Shown here in pieces: positions 1 through 8,095 of a stretch of DNA of 39,666 nucleotides. The translations under genes were made by a program, and so were the position numbers. The number at the start of each line of letters is the position of its first letter. Position 1 is the first letter of the stretch. Origin of the DNA: SZUA-584 sp964441275 (GTDB lineage Bacteria > Bacillota > Clostridia > Christensenellales > SZUA-584); the NCBI GenBank assembly GCA_964441275.1, contig CAYTUG010000020.1, positions 1-39,666 on the forward strand. Direction: 5' to 3'. The notes under the pieces were generated by a model. It saw only the letters and a program-made list of their open reading frames with translations, ran no database searches and was not told the DNA's origin.

Positions 1-74
1 CAGTACTGGAGGGAAAACTTTGCTAAAAGTGTAACAGATCATTTGACAACGTAGATTTACACGTGAAACTGCGG

Positions 75-103
75 TTGACAGCAAAGCGTGTCACGAATAT
101 AAT
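75..103 (+). promoter_or_regulatory. Consensus sigma-A promoter of the T-box transcript
   Basis: A perfect TTGACA at 75-80 and a perfect TATAAT at 98-103 are separated by exactly 17 bases. Transcription would start near 110, just upstream of the T-box leader. Such a full-consensus promoter fits a gene whose control happens after initiation, by attenuation. Confidence 0.9.
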
Positions 104-121
104 TATCAGTAATTATTATAT

Positions 122-373
122 AAAAAGGCTATGAAGGGAAGCCGCAGCCGTAAAAGCGATTAGAGAGCTGCCGGAAGGTGCAAGGCAGTCGCGGGCGGTA
201 TAGCGTACTCAGCCCTAAGCTTTGGGGCTTAAAAACAAGCAGGCCCTGACGATGTGCTCATGCGTTGGTTGGGCAAAAGGGCTAAAATGCCCTTGGTTTA
301 AGCTGGCGGCTCTGCCGCAAGCAGAGTGGTACCGCGAAAATCTTTCGTCTCTGTATGGGCGGGGGATTTTTTT
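122..373 (+). ncRNA. T-box leader RNA with intrinsic terminator
   Basis: The Stem I apical region is visible at 162-188: an AGAGAG bulge motif, then a CTGCC/GGCAG stem enclosing GGTGCAA. The T-box proper, AGAGTGGTACCGCG, lies at 323-336 and would form the antiterminator with uncharged tRNA. It runs into a terminator of about 10-13 bp, rich in G-U pairs: the arm at about 337-350 pairs with the arm at about 358-371, and a run of seven T ends at 373. The U after UGG in the T-box predicts a tRNA with discriminator A. The specifier loop strand is probably 200-211, but I cannot fix the codon by eye; AUA, UAU, AGC and GUA are all possible registers. The RNA should sense charging of one tRNA and control the acyl-CoA synthetase 45 bases downstream. 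Confidence 0.93.
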
Positions 374-417
374 AATGATAATTACATAATTGCAAACGAT
401 TCTTGTAGGGGGTATAT

Positions 418-2073
418 ATGCCGGAATTTATTAATATGACGATAGGTGATTGGCTTGATGATAAGGCGCGGCGGTTTCCGGACCGTGAATGCTGCGTACA
501 CCCTGTTGAGGGGCTAAGGTTTACAAACCTTCAGTTTAAACTGCAGTGCGACAAGGTAGCGCGTGCTTTGATGGCAATTGGGATAGAGAAAGGCGATCAT
601 GTTGCAATATGGGCAACCAATTACCCGCAATGGGTGCAGATGCAGTTTGCGACGGCAAAAATTGGCGCGGTGCTCGTTACGGTAAACACAAATTACAAAA
701 AGTTTGAGCTTGAGTATCTTTTGAAACAGTCTGACTCTACAACGCTTGTGATGACTAAAGGCACAAAGGATAACAACTATTTAGACCATATTTTTAATGT
801 GTGCCCCGAACTTAATAATTGCAGACCGGGAGCGCTGAATTCGAAAAAGCTGCCGTGTTTGAAAAATGTTATATTGCTTGACGAAGGCAGTCAACAGGGA
901 ATGTATGGCTGGAACGATATGTTGCAGCTTTCGGACAGCGTAGACGATGACGAGCGTGCAAAACGCCAGGCAGCGCTTGATATTTTTGATGTGATAAACA
1001 TGCAATACACATCGGGCACTACGGGGTTTCCGAAGGGGGTTATGCTAACGCATCACAACCTGATAAACAACGGCAAGATAATCGGCGAGTCTATGGCTTT
1101 TTCAGACAAGGACAGGCTTTGCATAACCGTGCCTCTTTTTCATTGTTTTGGATGTGTCTTAGGCGTAATGGCGGCAATTACAAACGACACCGCAATGGTA
1201 TTTGTCGATCACTTTAACCCTGTTACCGTTCTTAATATTCTTGATTCTGAAAAATGCACAGCGTTTCATGGCGTGCCAACTATGTTTATCGCTTTGCTGC
1301 AACATCCCGATTTTGAAAAGTACGATCTTTCAAATTTACGCACGGGAATAATGGCGGGCTCCACATGCCCGGTGGAAGTTATGAAGGCTGCGGCTGACCG
1401 TATGAACATGAGGGATATAACAAGCGTGTACGGTCAAACAGAATCGTCACCGGGGATAACGCAATCGACGGTAAACGACCCCTTAGAAATCAGGGTATCG
1501 ACTGTGGGCAGGGCATACCCGAACGTGGAAGCGAAAATTATAGACCCAAAAAGCGGGAAAGATTTACCGCCAAACTCGGTGGGGGAGATAGTGACGCGCG
1601 GCTATCATATAATGAAAGGATATTACAAGATGCCGGAGGCAACCGCCCAGGTTATAGACAAAGCCGGATGGCTGCACACGGGCGATTTGGGAATGCGTGA
1701 CGAACAAGGATATTATAAGATAACCGGCAGGCTGAAGGATATGATAATACGCGGCGGAGAGAACATATACCCGCGTGAAATAGAAGAATTCTTGTACACT
1801 CATCCCGCCGTTAGCGATGTTCAGGTTGTGGGCGTGCCCGATGAGAAGTATGGCGAAGAGGCTTTGGCGTGTGTAATAAAAAAACCGGGGGCGTACGTTA
1901 CCGAGGAGGAGCTCGCGGAATATATTAACGGCGGGCTTTCCAAGCACAAAATACCTCGATATATAAAATTTGTTGAATCGTTTCCGATGACTGCAAGCGG
2001 AAAAATACAAAAATATAAACTTCGGGATTGGGGAGAGGAAGTTTTGGGGCTTAGGGGGAAATCGGAAGTATAA
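418..2073 (+). CDS. Acyl-CoA synthetase (AMP-binding family)
   Basis: This 551-residue ANL-superfamily ligase would activate a carboxylic acid to an acyl-AMP and then an acyl-CoA. The P-loop TSGTTGFPKG is at about 198-207. The hinge and core motif GRLKDMIIRGGENIYP begins near 437, and the catalytic lysine of the C-terminal domain is at about 529 in ASGKIQK. It is full length, cytoplasmic, and similar in layout to medium/long-chain FadD/AcsF-type ligases; the substrate cannot be told from motifs. The start has an AGGGGGT ribosome binding site six bases upstream. It is the only gene behind the T-box leader and ends 11 bases from a convergent operon, so amino-acid starvation should control it alone. 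A link to acids derived from amino-acid fermentation is inference. Confidence 0.92.
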   Translation: MPEFINMTIGDWLDDKARRFPDRECCVHPVEGLRFTNLQFKLQCDKVARALMAIGIEKGDHVAIWATNYPQWVQMQFATAKIGAVLVTVNTNYKKFELEYLLKQSDSTTLVMTKGTKDNNYLDHIFNVCPELNNCRPGALNSKKLPCLKNVILLDEGSQQGMYGWNDMLQLSDSVDDDERAKRQAALDIFDVINMQYTSGTTGFPKGVMLTHHNLINNGKIIGESMAFSDKDRLCITVPLFHCFGCVLGVMAAITNDTAMVFVDHFNPVTVLNILDSEKCTAFHGVPTMFIALLQHPDFEKYDLSNLRTGIMAGSTCPVEVMKAAADRMNMRDITSVYGQTESSPGITQSTVNDPLEIRVSTVGRAYPNVEAKIIDPKSGKDLPPNSVGEIVTRGYHIMKGYYKMPEATAQVIDKAGWLHTGDLGMRDEQGYYKITGRLKDMIIRGGENIYPREIEEFLYTHPAVSDVQVVGVPDEKYGEEALACVIKKPGAYVTEEELAEYINGGLSKHKIPRYIKFVESFPMTASGKIQKYKLRDWGEEVLGLRGKSEV

Positions 2074-2084
2074 ATTACAACTCG

Positions 2085-2879
2085 CTATGAAAGCAGAGCG
2101 TCCGAATCTGCAAATTCTTCGCCGCTGACATTGCCAAAACGCCGCAATAAATCTTCTACAGCTAAATGTTTTTTTTCCGCACCTTTGATATCGAGCACTA
2201 TTCTGCCTTCGTGCATCATTACAAGGCGGTTGCCGTATTGGATGGCATCGCGCATATTGTGGGTGACCATTAGCGTGGTTAGTTTGTGTTCGGTAACAAT
2301 TTGGTTGCTCATTTGCAACACTCTTTGGGCGGTTTTTGGATCGAGCGCCGCCGTATGTTCGTCAAGAAGCAAAAGTTTGGGCCTTTTGAGAGTAGCCATA
2401 AGCAAAGTTAAGGCCTGACGCTGCCCGCCTGAAAGCAGCCCGACTTTTGCTCCCAAACGGTTTTCTAAACCAAGCCCAAGCATTTTGAGCAGCTCTTTAT
2501 ATTTACCGCGCTCTTTATTTGTTATTCCCCATCTTAAACCGCGCCGCTGTCCGCGTCTTAACGCTAAAGCAAGGTTTTCTTCCAGCCCCATATTTGATGC
2601 CGTTCCAAGCATAGGGTCTTGAAATACCCGCCCTAATACTGCAGCTCGTTTTGGTTCGCTCAGCTTCGTTACGTCCGTGCCGTCAATTATTATTAAGCCG
2701 GATTCAACAGGGTAAACTCCTGCAATACAGTTGAGCAACGTAGATTTGCCCGAACCGTTGCCGCCTATAAGGCTGACAAAATCACCCGGCTTAAGGGTTA
2801 GGCTTAAATCTTTTATTGCAATATTTTCGTTAATGGTAGACGGATTAAATATCTTTGTTATTTTTTTTATGCTGAGCAT
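2085..2879 (-). CDS. ABC transporter ATPase (TrpZ-like)
   Basis: This 264-residue nucleotide-binding subunit energises an importer at the inner face of the membrane. Walker A GGNGSGKST is at 39-47, the Q-loop FQDP near 86, the signature LSGGQ at 149-153 and Walker B LLLLDE ending at 174. It is the last gene of a three-gene operon with a LivH-like permease and a lipoprotein. Its start overlaps the permease end by 35 bases and has GGGGAGG at good spacing. The family resembles the tryptophan/tyrosine-type ABC systems (TrpX/Y/Z) of Gram-positive bacteria, but the ligand here is not shown by sequence. Confidence 0.9.
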   Translation of the reverse strand: MLSIKKITKIFNPSTINENIAIKDLSLTLKPGDFVSLIGGNGSGKSTLLNCIAGVYPVESGLIIIDGTDVTKLSEPKRAAVLGRVFQDPMLGTASNMGLEENLALALRRGQRRGLRWGITNKERGKYKELLKMLGLGLENRLGAKVGLLSGGQRQALTLLMATLKRPKLLLLDEHTAALDPKTAQRVLQMSNQIVTEHKLTTLMVTHNMRDAIQYGNRLVMMHEGRIVLDIKGAEKKHLAVEDLLRRFGNVSGEEFADSDALLS

Positions 2880-3774
2880 TTGCAGCCTCCCCGAAAATTG
2901 CCGCTTTTATTGGCATAAGATAAGTTTTAAAAACCGGCAGTGAAAGCGCGGCTGCCACGGTTAATGCGGTAAAAAGCTTTAAATCGTTGGGCGACATGCC
3001 AAGGAAGAGCACGAGCGCAATTATTATGCGGTAAGTGATTGCGCCGAGAGCTAATCCTATAAGCCGGCTGAAAAAGTTTTTTTTGCCGAAAAGCACTTCA
3101 CCTATTATTACAGACGCAAGCCCAATCACTATTGAGCCGATTCCCATCTGAATATCGGCAAAACTTTGGCTTTGAGCTATCAGCGCGCCGCTGACAGCCA
3201 CCAGTCCGTTGCTTATTACCAGCCCCAAAATAATTGTTGTATTGGTATTTACACCCTGAGCTCTTACCATTTGAGGATTGTTGCCTGTTGCGCGTATTGC
3301 ACAGCCGATTTCGGTTCCGAAAAACCAATAGAGTATGGCAATAAAACAAAGCACTACAAATAGCCCGAAAAGCGCAATTGTTACCTGGCGGTCAAGCCCC
3401 AAGCTTTCTATTACGGTATATACGGTGTTAACCCGCAAAAGAGGTATGTTGGCTTTACCCATAATTTTAAGGTTAACGGAATAAAGCGCAATCATCGTTA
3501 ATATGCCGGATAACAGCGCCGGAATTTTAAGCTTAGTGTGGAGCAGCGCCGTTATAAGCCCTGCTGCCATACCGCCAAACAATGCGAAAACAACCGATAG
3601 ATATGGGTTTATTCCGTTAGTTATACAAACTGCGGCAATCGAACCGCCGGTTGTTATGCTTCCTTCGACAGTTAAATCCGCAATGTTTAGTATGCGGTAA
3701 GTAATATAAACGCCGATTGTCATTACGGCCCAAAGAAGCCCAAGAGAGACGGCTCCGGTCAAAATTACAAACAT
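2845..3774 (-). CDS. ABC transporter permease (TrpY-like)
   Basis: This is a hydrophobic protein of about 309 residues with eight to nine predicted membrane segments. It carries the VYITYRILNIADLTVEGS stretch typical of the permeases paired with ABC_sub_bind lipoproteins. I chose the ATG at 3774 because the protein then begins at the first membrane segment and AAAGGG lies about 10 bases upstream; a GTG at 3813 is in frame and would add 13 residues. It should form the channel with the ATPase at 2085-2879 and receive substrate from the lipoprotein encoded 59 bases upstream. Confidence 0.88.
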   Translation of the reverse strand: MFVILTGAVSLGLLWAVMTIGVYITYRILNIADLTVEGSITTGGSIAAVCITNGINPYLSVVFALFGGMAAGLITALLHTKLKIPALLSGILTMIALYSVNLKIMGKANIPLLRVNTVYTVIESLGLDRQVTIALFGLFVVLCFIAILYWFFGTEIGCAIRATGNNPQMVRAQGVNTNTTIILGLVISNGLVAVSGALIAQSQSFADIQMGIGSIVIGLASVIIGEVLFGKKNFFSRLIGLALGAITYRIIIALVLFLGMSPNDLKLFTALTVAAALSLPVFKTYLMPIKAAIFGEAANAQHKKNNKDI

Positions 3775-3833
3775 AACTGATGACCCTTTTTTTATTAAGG
3801 GCAGAGAGAACACCCCCTGCCCTTGCCAATTGT

Positions 3834-4793
3834 TTATTCAATAATATATTGCTTCATATCGTCCGGTATTGTCAAGCCAATTTCCAAGGCTACGGTTTCA
3901 TTGATTGCAAAATTGAATTCTGAAGCCGATTCTATTGGCATAGAAGCAATTTTTGCTTCCCCCTTTATTAGCTTAACCGCCATTTTGCCCGTTGTATAGC
4001 CAAGGTTATAGTAATCTATGCCAATGGTCGCCAACCCTCCGCCTTTAACCATGCCCTCTTCTCCGCAGATTACAGGAGTTTTTGATGCCACGGTAACGCT
4101 GTGTATTAAAGGCATAGAGGAAGCTATAATGTTATCGGTAGGCAAATAAATAGCGTCGCATTTGCCTACTAAAGATTGCGCCGCCTGCTGAACGTCGTTA
4201 GAGCTTGTAATAGTGGTTTCCACATATTTTAGCCCAAGCGTTTCGATAGTATCTTTTGCGATTGCCGCTTGCACTTCCGAATTTATTTCGCTCGAGTTAT
4301 ACATAACCCCGATAGTTTTCGCATCGGGCACTAATTTTAGTATAAGCTCGATCTGCTCTTTAACAGGGTTTAAGTCGGTAGTTCCGCTTACGTTCCCCCC
4401 CGGGACCTGATTTGAATCAACGAGTTTAGCCGCTACATAATCGGTCACGGCCGTTCCCAGTATGGGTATTTGTGAGGTTTTTCCCGCTATAGCCTCTGCG
4501 GACGGGGTAGCGATAGCGAGAACGAGATCAACCTTGTTGCTGACAAAACGATCGCTTATTGTCGATAAGTTGTTAGGATCGCCTTGGGCGTTTTGAATGT
4601 CTAACGTGATGTTTTTGCCGTCTTCATAACCGGCGTCTTTAAGCGCGTCTATAAAACCGTCGCGCGATGCATCGAGCGCTTGATGCTCGACAATTTGTAT
4701 TATGCCTATTGAGAAACTGTTTTTGCCTTGGCAGCCTATTATGCCAAAAAGTACGGCAAACAACAAAAGCATAAGGACAAGGACCTTTTTCAT
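3834..4793 (-). CDS. ABC substrate-binding lipoprotein (TrpX-like, ABC_sub_bind)
   Basis: This 319-residue extracytoplasmic receptor has a lipobox ending IIGC, with the lipidated Cys at 21. The mature part shows the periplasmic-binding-protein pattern of the ABC_sub_bind family: an early SIGIIQIVEHQALD strand, then NAQGDPNNL, GTAVTDYVAAKLV and GVMYNSSEINS. Members include tryptophan/tyrosine-binding TrpX and many proteins of unknown ligand. It is the first gene of the operon, with AAGGAGA upstream of the ATG. A candidate promoter and a 12-base palindrome lie in the 5' region. Aromatic amino-acid uptake is plausible but inferred. Confidence 0.9.
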   Translation of the reverse strand: MKKVLVLMLLLFAVLFGIIGCQGKNSFSIGIIQIVEHQALDASRDGFIDALKDAGYEDGKNITLDIQNAQGDPNNLSTISDRFVSNKVDLVLAIATPSAEAIAGKTSQIPILGTAVTDYVAAKLVDSNQVPGGNVSGTTDLNPVKEQIELILKLVPDAKTIGVMYNSSEINSEVQAAIAKDTIETLGLKYVETTITSSNDVQQAAQSLVGKCDAIYLPTDNIIASSMPLIHSVTVASKTPVICGEEGMVKGGGLATIGIDYYNLGYTTGKMAVKLIKGEAKIASMPIESASEFNFAINETVALEIGLTIPDDMKQYIIE

Positions 4794-4906
4794 ATTAACT
4801 AATCTCCTTTGTTTTTTGTTAAGAATGCTGCAAAAAACGCACTATTACGGCAATAATGCGCAAAAGCAGTTTATAGGAAATCGTTAACGGAAATTTATAA
4901 TGTTTG

Positions 4907-4918
4907 AATTGTACAATT
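4907..4918. promoter_or_regulatory. 12-base perfect palindrome, possible operator
   Basis: AATTGTACAATT reads the same on both strands and sits about 115 bases upstream of the substrate-binding lipoprotein gene, just downstream of the candidate minus-strand promoter at 4948-4977. It would lie in the early transcribed region, a usual place for a repressor site. The bound protein is unknown. Confidence 0.4.
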
Positions 4919-4947
4919 TCCTACCATTCTACCGTTTTACGTATACG

Positions 4948-4977
4948 ATAATAGCATATATATTTGTGTTTTTGCAA
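4948..4977 (-). promoter_or_regulatory. Candidate promoter of the TrpXYZ-like operon
   Basis: On the minus strand, TTGCAA (4977-4972) and TATTAT (4953-4948) are separated by 18 bases. This is the best sigma-A-like pair upstream of the lipoprotein gene and would give a leader of about 150 bases. Confidence 0.5.
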
Positions 4978-5160
4978 GCTAAATCGAACATTTTGGCCGA
5001 TAGAGAGGTGAGGTGCGGATGGGTACGTCAATGAGAATAGCACACCCACGGCATTTAACCGCTTGCGTTGTTTACAATCGAATAAAAGATTTAACCGGCA
5101 ACCGCAACTTGAGCGCAAAATGGCTTTGCAGCAGGCGGCAGGCGTGGTATCATGGCGTAA

Positions 5161-5180
5161 AGGAGAGGCGCTTTAGCGCC
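5161..5180 (+). promoter_or_regulatory. Ribosome binding site followed by hairpin before rarA
   Basis: AGGAG (5161-5165) is followed at once by a perfect hairpin: GGCGC (5167-5171), TTTA loop, GCGCC (5176-5180). The next ATG is 12 bases past the hairpin. No start codon lies at normal distance from the SD in this frame, so the hairpin may shorten the effective spacing. Confidence 0.5.
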
Positions 5181-5192
5181 GCTTATACAATT

Positions 5193-6497
5193 ATGAGAGA
5201 TTTGTTTGAGCAGACAACAGAAAAATTTGCGCCTTTGGCGGACAGGATGCGCCCGCGCAATTTGGATGAATTTTTCGGGCAGCGGCACATTGTTGGTAAG
5301 GGTAAGCTTCTAAGGCGCGCCATACAAACCGATAGCTTAACCTCTTCGATTTTTTTTGGACCGCCCGGATCGGGCAAAACCACTCTTGCACATGTGATTG
5401 CCAACACAACGGGCGCGGCATTTGAAAAACTTAATGCCGTCACCAGCGGGGTCAAGGATGTGCGGGCAATAATTGAAAAGGCAAAAGAAACGCAAAGCCT
5501 GTATGCAAAAAGTACATATTTACTTTTGGATGAATGTCACAGGTGGTCTAAGACCCAGTCGGACAGCATATTGCCTGCAATAGAGAAAGGCATAATCAAG
5601 TTTATAGGTTCCACCACCGAAAATCCTATGGTTAGCATGACAAGCGCAATTGTAAGCCGTTGCCGGCTGTTTCAGTTTTTTGCGCTTTCTAAGGACGATA
5701 TAAAACAGATTGTGCGCATGGCGCTTAACGATAAGCAGCGCGGGCTGTCGGATTATGATGTTGCCATTGATGAAAACGCAATTGAACACATCGCCGATGT
5801 TGCAAATGGAGATGCGCGCACGGCGTTAAACGCAATAGAGTTGGCGGTTCTTACTACTCCCGCCGGCAAAAACGGGATAATTAATATTGATTTAGCAACG
5901 GCGGAAGATTCCATCCAGCGCAGGGCGATAAGATGCGGCGATGAAGAGTATTACAACATGCTCAGCGCTTTTTGCAAATCTTTACGAGGCTCCGATTCAA
6001 ACGCCGCGTTGTTTTGGTTTGCGAGACTTATTTATGCGGGTGTGGACCCAAGGCTTATAGTGCGGCGAATAATTGCGCATGCAAGCGAAGACGTCGGGCT
6101 GGCAAACCCTTCGGTGATGTCCCAGGCGGTTGCCGCGGCGCAGGCTCTCGAGTTTGTCGGCATGCCCGAGGCAAGGCTTTCCGTTGCTCAGGCTATAATA
6201 TTTATATGCGAATCGCACAAGTCGAACTCGGTAGTATGCGCGGTGGACGCCGCTTTCAAAGACGCTGAAAATGCGTATCAGCTGCCGGTTCCGGCGCACT
6301 TGCGCGACACAAGCTATAATGGTGCGAAAGCTATCGGAAGCGGAAAGGGTTATAAATATCCGCACGATTATCAAAATCACTATGTGCCGCAGCAGTATAT
6401 GCCCGATAACCTGACCGGACAGGTTTATTATGTCCCATCGGGAGAAGGTTACGAGAAAAAGATAACGGAAACGAGACGGGCGCAAAAAAGAGTGTGA
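5193..6497 (+). CDS. rarA: Replication-associated recombination protein A (RarA/MgsA-like AAA ATPase)
   Basis: This protein of about 434 residues is a clamp-loader-like AAA+ ATPase that acts at stalled replication forks. Motifs: LADRMRPRNLDEFFGQ near the N-terminus, Walker A GPPGSGKTT at about 55-63, Walker B LLLDECHRW near 108-116, sensor-1 region GSTTENP, and the C-terminal tetramerisation part HYVPQQYMPDNLTGQ typical of RarA. An open frame continues upstream to 5013, but homology starts at MRDLFEQ, so I place the start at 5193. The start context is unusual (SD, hairpin, 12 bases, ATG). It stands alone between divergent and downstream units. Confidence 0.93.
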   Translation: MRDLFEQTTEKFAPLADRMRPRNLDEFFGQRHIVGKGKLLRRAIQTDSLTSSIFFGPPGSGKTTLAHVIANTTGAAFEKLNAVTSGVKDVRAIIEKAKETQSLYAKSTYLLLDECHRWSKTQSDSILPAIEKGIIKFIGSTTENPMVSMTSAIVSRCRLFQFFALSKDDIKQIVRMALNDKQRGLSDYDVAIDENAIEHIADVANGDARTALNAIELAVLTTPAGKNGIINIDLATAEDSIQRRAIRCGDEEYYNMLSAFCKSLRGSDSNAALFWFARLIYAGVDPRLIVRRIIAHASEDVGLANPSVMSQAVAAAQALEFVGMPEARLSVAQAIIFICESHKSNSVVCAVDAAFKDAENAYQLPVPAHLRDTSYNGAKAIGSGKGYKYPHDYQNHYVPQQYMPDNLTGQVYYVPSGEGYEKKITETRRAQKRV

Positions 6498-6500
6498 TAG

Positions 6501-6529
6501 TTGCAGCTTGGATTGAGCGCTGATATAAT
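6501..6529 (+). promoter_or_regulatory. Extended -10 promoter of the panT-coaX-hom unit
   Basis: TTGCAG (6501-6506), a 17-base spacer, and TATAAT (6524-6529) preceded by TG at 6521-6522. It would give a leader of about 110 bases before the S-component gene. Confidence 0.8.
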
Positions 6530-6535
6530 ACAGTT

Positions 6536-6648
6536 ACGGTTTTTGAACCGCGGGTATATGCCTTTGGGCAATGCCACGCATCGAGGGAAGAAAAACCGAA
6601 TAAACAATGTCGGGTATCCGAATAAACGGAACCTGAACGGAGGTAAAA
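6536..6648 (+). promoter_or_regulatory. Structured 5' leader of unknown type
   Basis: The leader contains CGGTT-TTTG-AACCG as a local hairpin. The same left arm can also pair with AAAAACCG near 6590. A second small hairpin, TCGG-GTAT-CCGA, follows at about 6613-6624, and CGGGTAT occurs twice. I do not recognise a known riboswitch class. A strong SD (CGGAGGT) ends the leader. Confidence 0.35.
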
Positions 6649-7296
6649 ATGAATAACGAGAAAACAAGGAAGATTGTTGTCAGCGCGCTTTTAACCGGTA
6701 TCACGTTTCTGCTTGGGTTAACGGTTGTGGGTTATATACCTAATCCGTTTAATCCAACCGTGAGCATGACGCTTTTGTGTTTGCCGGTTATTATAGGCAC
6801 TGTCACGGAAGGGCTAAAAACAGGAATAGTTATCAGCCTTTTTTTTGGAGTCACCAGTTTGTTGAAAGCTTTAGGGGTTACAATGGTGCCGGACCCGCTC
6901 GGAACATATTTGCTTAACATTAGCGTGGCAAGAACGATTGCGGTTATTTTTATACCGCGGCTGGTTATACCCTTTGCTACCCGGCTTATATACAAAGCCA
7001 TATTAAGCGGGTCTGCAGCGCGCAAAAGAATCGCAACAGGTGCGGCGGCATTTGCAGGCTCGATGACAAACACGGTGCTGTTTCTTGGTGCGATTTATAT
7101 TTTGTTCTTGCCCGAAATAGGCGAGCTTTCGGTCGCATTTGGGACAACGCCCGAACTTTTTGCCGGCGCTTTGGCGGCAATAGGCGCTATTAACGGTTTG
7201 CCGGAGGCGGCGGTTGCAGTGATACTGTGCATTCCTATTGTAGCAGCATTGCTGCAACTACAACAACGCCGGGCAAACCGAATTCAAAAGGTTTAA
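6649..7296 (+). CDS. ECF transporter S component, probably pantothenate (PanT-type)
   Basis: This 215-residue integral membrane protein has about six hydrophobic segments and the ECF S-component pattern: an N-terminal basic start before ALLTGITFLLGL, then a VTEGLKTGIVISLFFGVTS segment. Such proteins bind a vitamin and work with a shared EcfAA'T energising module, which is not in this window. The gene ends 11 bases before coaX, which encodes the first enzyme of CoA synthesis from pantothenate, so pantothenate is the likeliest substrate; this is inference from context. The SD CGGAGGT is well spaced. Confidence 0.85.
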   Translation: MNNEKTRKIVVSALLTGITFLLGLTVVGYIPNPFNPTVSMTLLCLPVIIGTVTEGLKTGIVISLFFGVTSLLKALGVTMVPDPLGTYLLNISVARTIAVIFIPRLVIPFATRLIYKAILSGSAARKRIATGAAAFAGSMTNTVLFLGAIYILFLPEIGELSVAFGTTPELFAGALAAIGAINGLPEAAVAVILCIPIVAALLQLQQRRANRIQKV

Positions 7297-7307
7297 ATGG
7301 AGCAATA

Positions 7308-8081
7308 ATGGTCTTTGTAATGGATGCCGGAAACAGTCATATAAAATGCGGTCTATTTGAGGGGGACACGTTAAAACACTCTTGGAGGATGTCCACAAAC
7401 ACTATGCACACGTCCGATGAATACGGAATACGCATGATATCGTTTTTCAACTATGTGGGATGCAAAATTTGCGATGTGCACGGCATAATCATATCGTCCG
7501 TCATACCGTCGATTAACTATACCCTACTGCATATGTGCAGGTTGTATTTTGACAAAAAGGCTGTCTGTGTTGGTCCGGGTATGAAGACGGGCATAAACAT
7601 TTTATATGATGACCCTCGTGAACTTGGGGCAGACAGAATCGCAGGGGCGGTTGCCGCTTTTACGTTATACGGCGGTCCGTGCTTGGTAGTGGATTTTGGA
7701 ACGGCAACCACATTCGGAGCCGTCTCTAAGGATGGGGATTTTCTTGGAGGCGCAATATGCCCTGGGCTAAAAATCGCTTCGGATGCGCTTGCCGAAGGCG
7801 CGGCCAAGCTGCCGCGGATAGAGCTTAAAAAACCCGAGACTGTTATTGCTAAAAGCACCGTTTCAGGAATGCAGGCAGGAACTATATACGGCTATATAGG
7901 GCAAGTGGATTATATTCTTAAACGCATGAAGTCTGAAATGGGCGGCAATCCGCGTGTTATTGCAACGGGAGGGCTTGCACGCCTTATTGTGCCTGAGGCG
8001 CAGGAGATAGACGAGGTAAACGTGCTGCTTACGCTAATAGGGCTTAATATACTTTACAAAAAGAATGCAAAATCAAACTAA
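7308..8081 (+). CDS. coaX: Type III pantothenate kinase
   Basis: This 257-residue enzyme phosphorylates pantothenate, the first committed step of coenzyme A synthesis. Type III signatures are present: the phosphate-binding DAGNSHIKCGLF at the N-terminus, ELGADRIAGAVAA in the pantothenate-binding region, and DFGTATTFGAVSKDG then GGAICPGL. The frame is open from 7227, but GGAG at 7299-7302 and the homology both support the ATG at 7308. It follows the S component directly and lies 14 bases before hom, so the three are probably cotranscribed. Uptake by the upstream carrier and trapping by CoaX make a coherent pair. Confidence 0.94.
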   Translation: MVFVMDAGNSHIKCGLFEGDTLKHSWRMSTNTMHTSDEYGIRMISFFNYVGCKICDVHGIIISSVIPSINYTLLHMCRLYFDKKAVCVGPGMKTGINILYDDPRELGADRIAGAVAAFTLYGGPCLVVDFGTATTFGAVSKDGDFLGGAICPGLKIASDALAEGAAKLPRIELKKPETVIAKSTVSGMQAGTIYGYIGQVDYILKRMKSEMGGNPRVIATGGLARLIVPEAQEIDEVNVLLTLIGLNILYKKNAKSN

Positions 8082-8095
8082 GAAAGTGGAGACAA

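Noticed and set aside
5013..5192. Longer N-terminus for the RarA-like protein (60 extra residues)
   Set aside because: The extension is Arg/Cys-rich without family similarity; homology begins at MRDLFEQ and the upstream part contains the SD and hairpin.
6536..6648. Known vitamin riboswitch (TPP, FMN, THF, preQ1) before the PanT-type gene
   Set aside because: No conserved core of these classes can be found; the leader is listed only as structured and unassigned.
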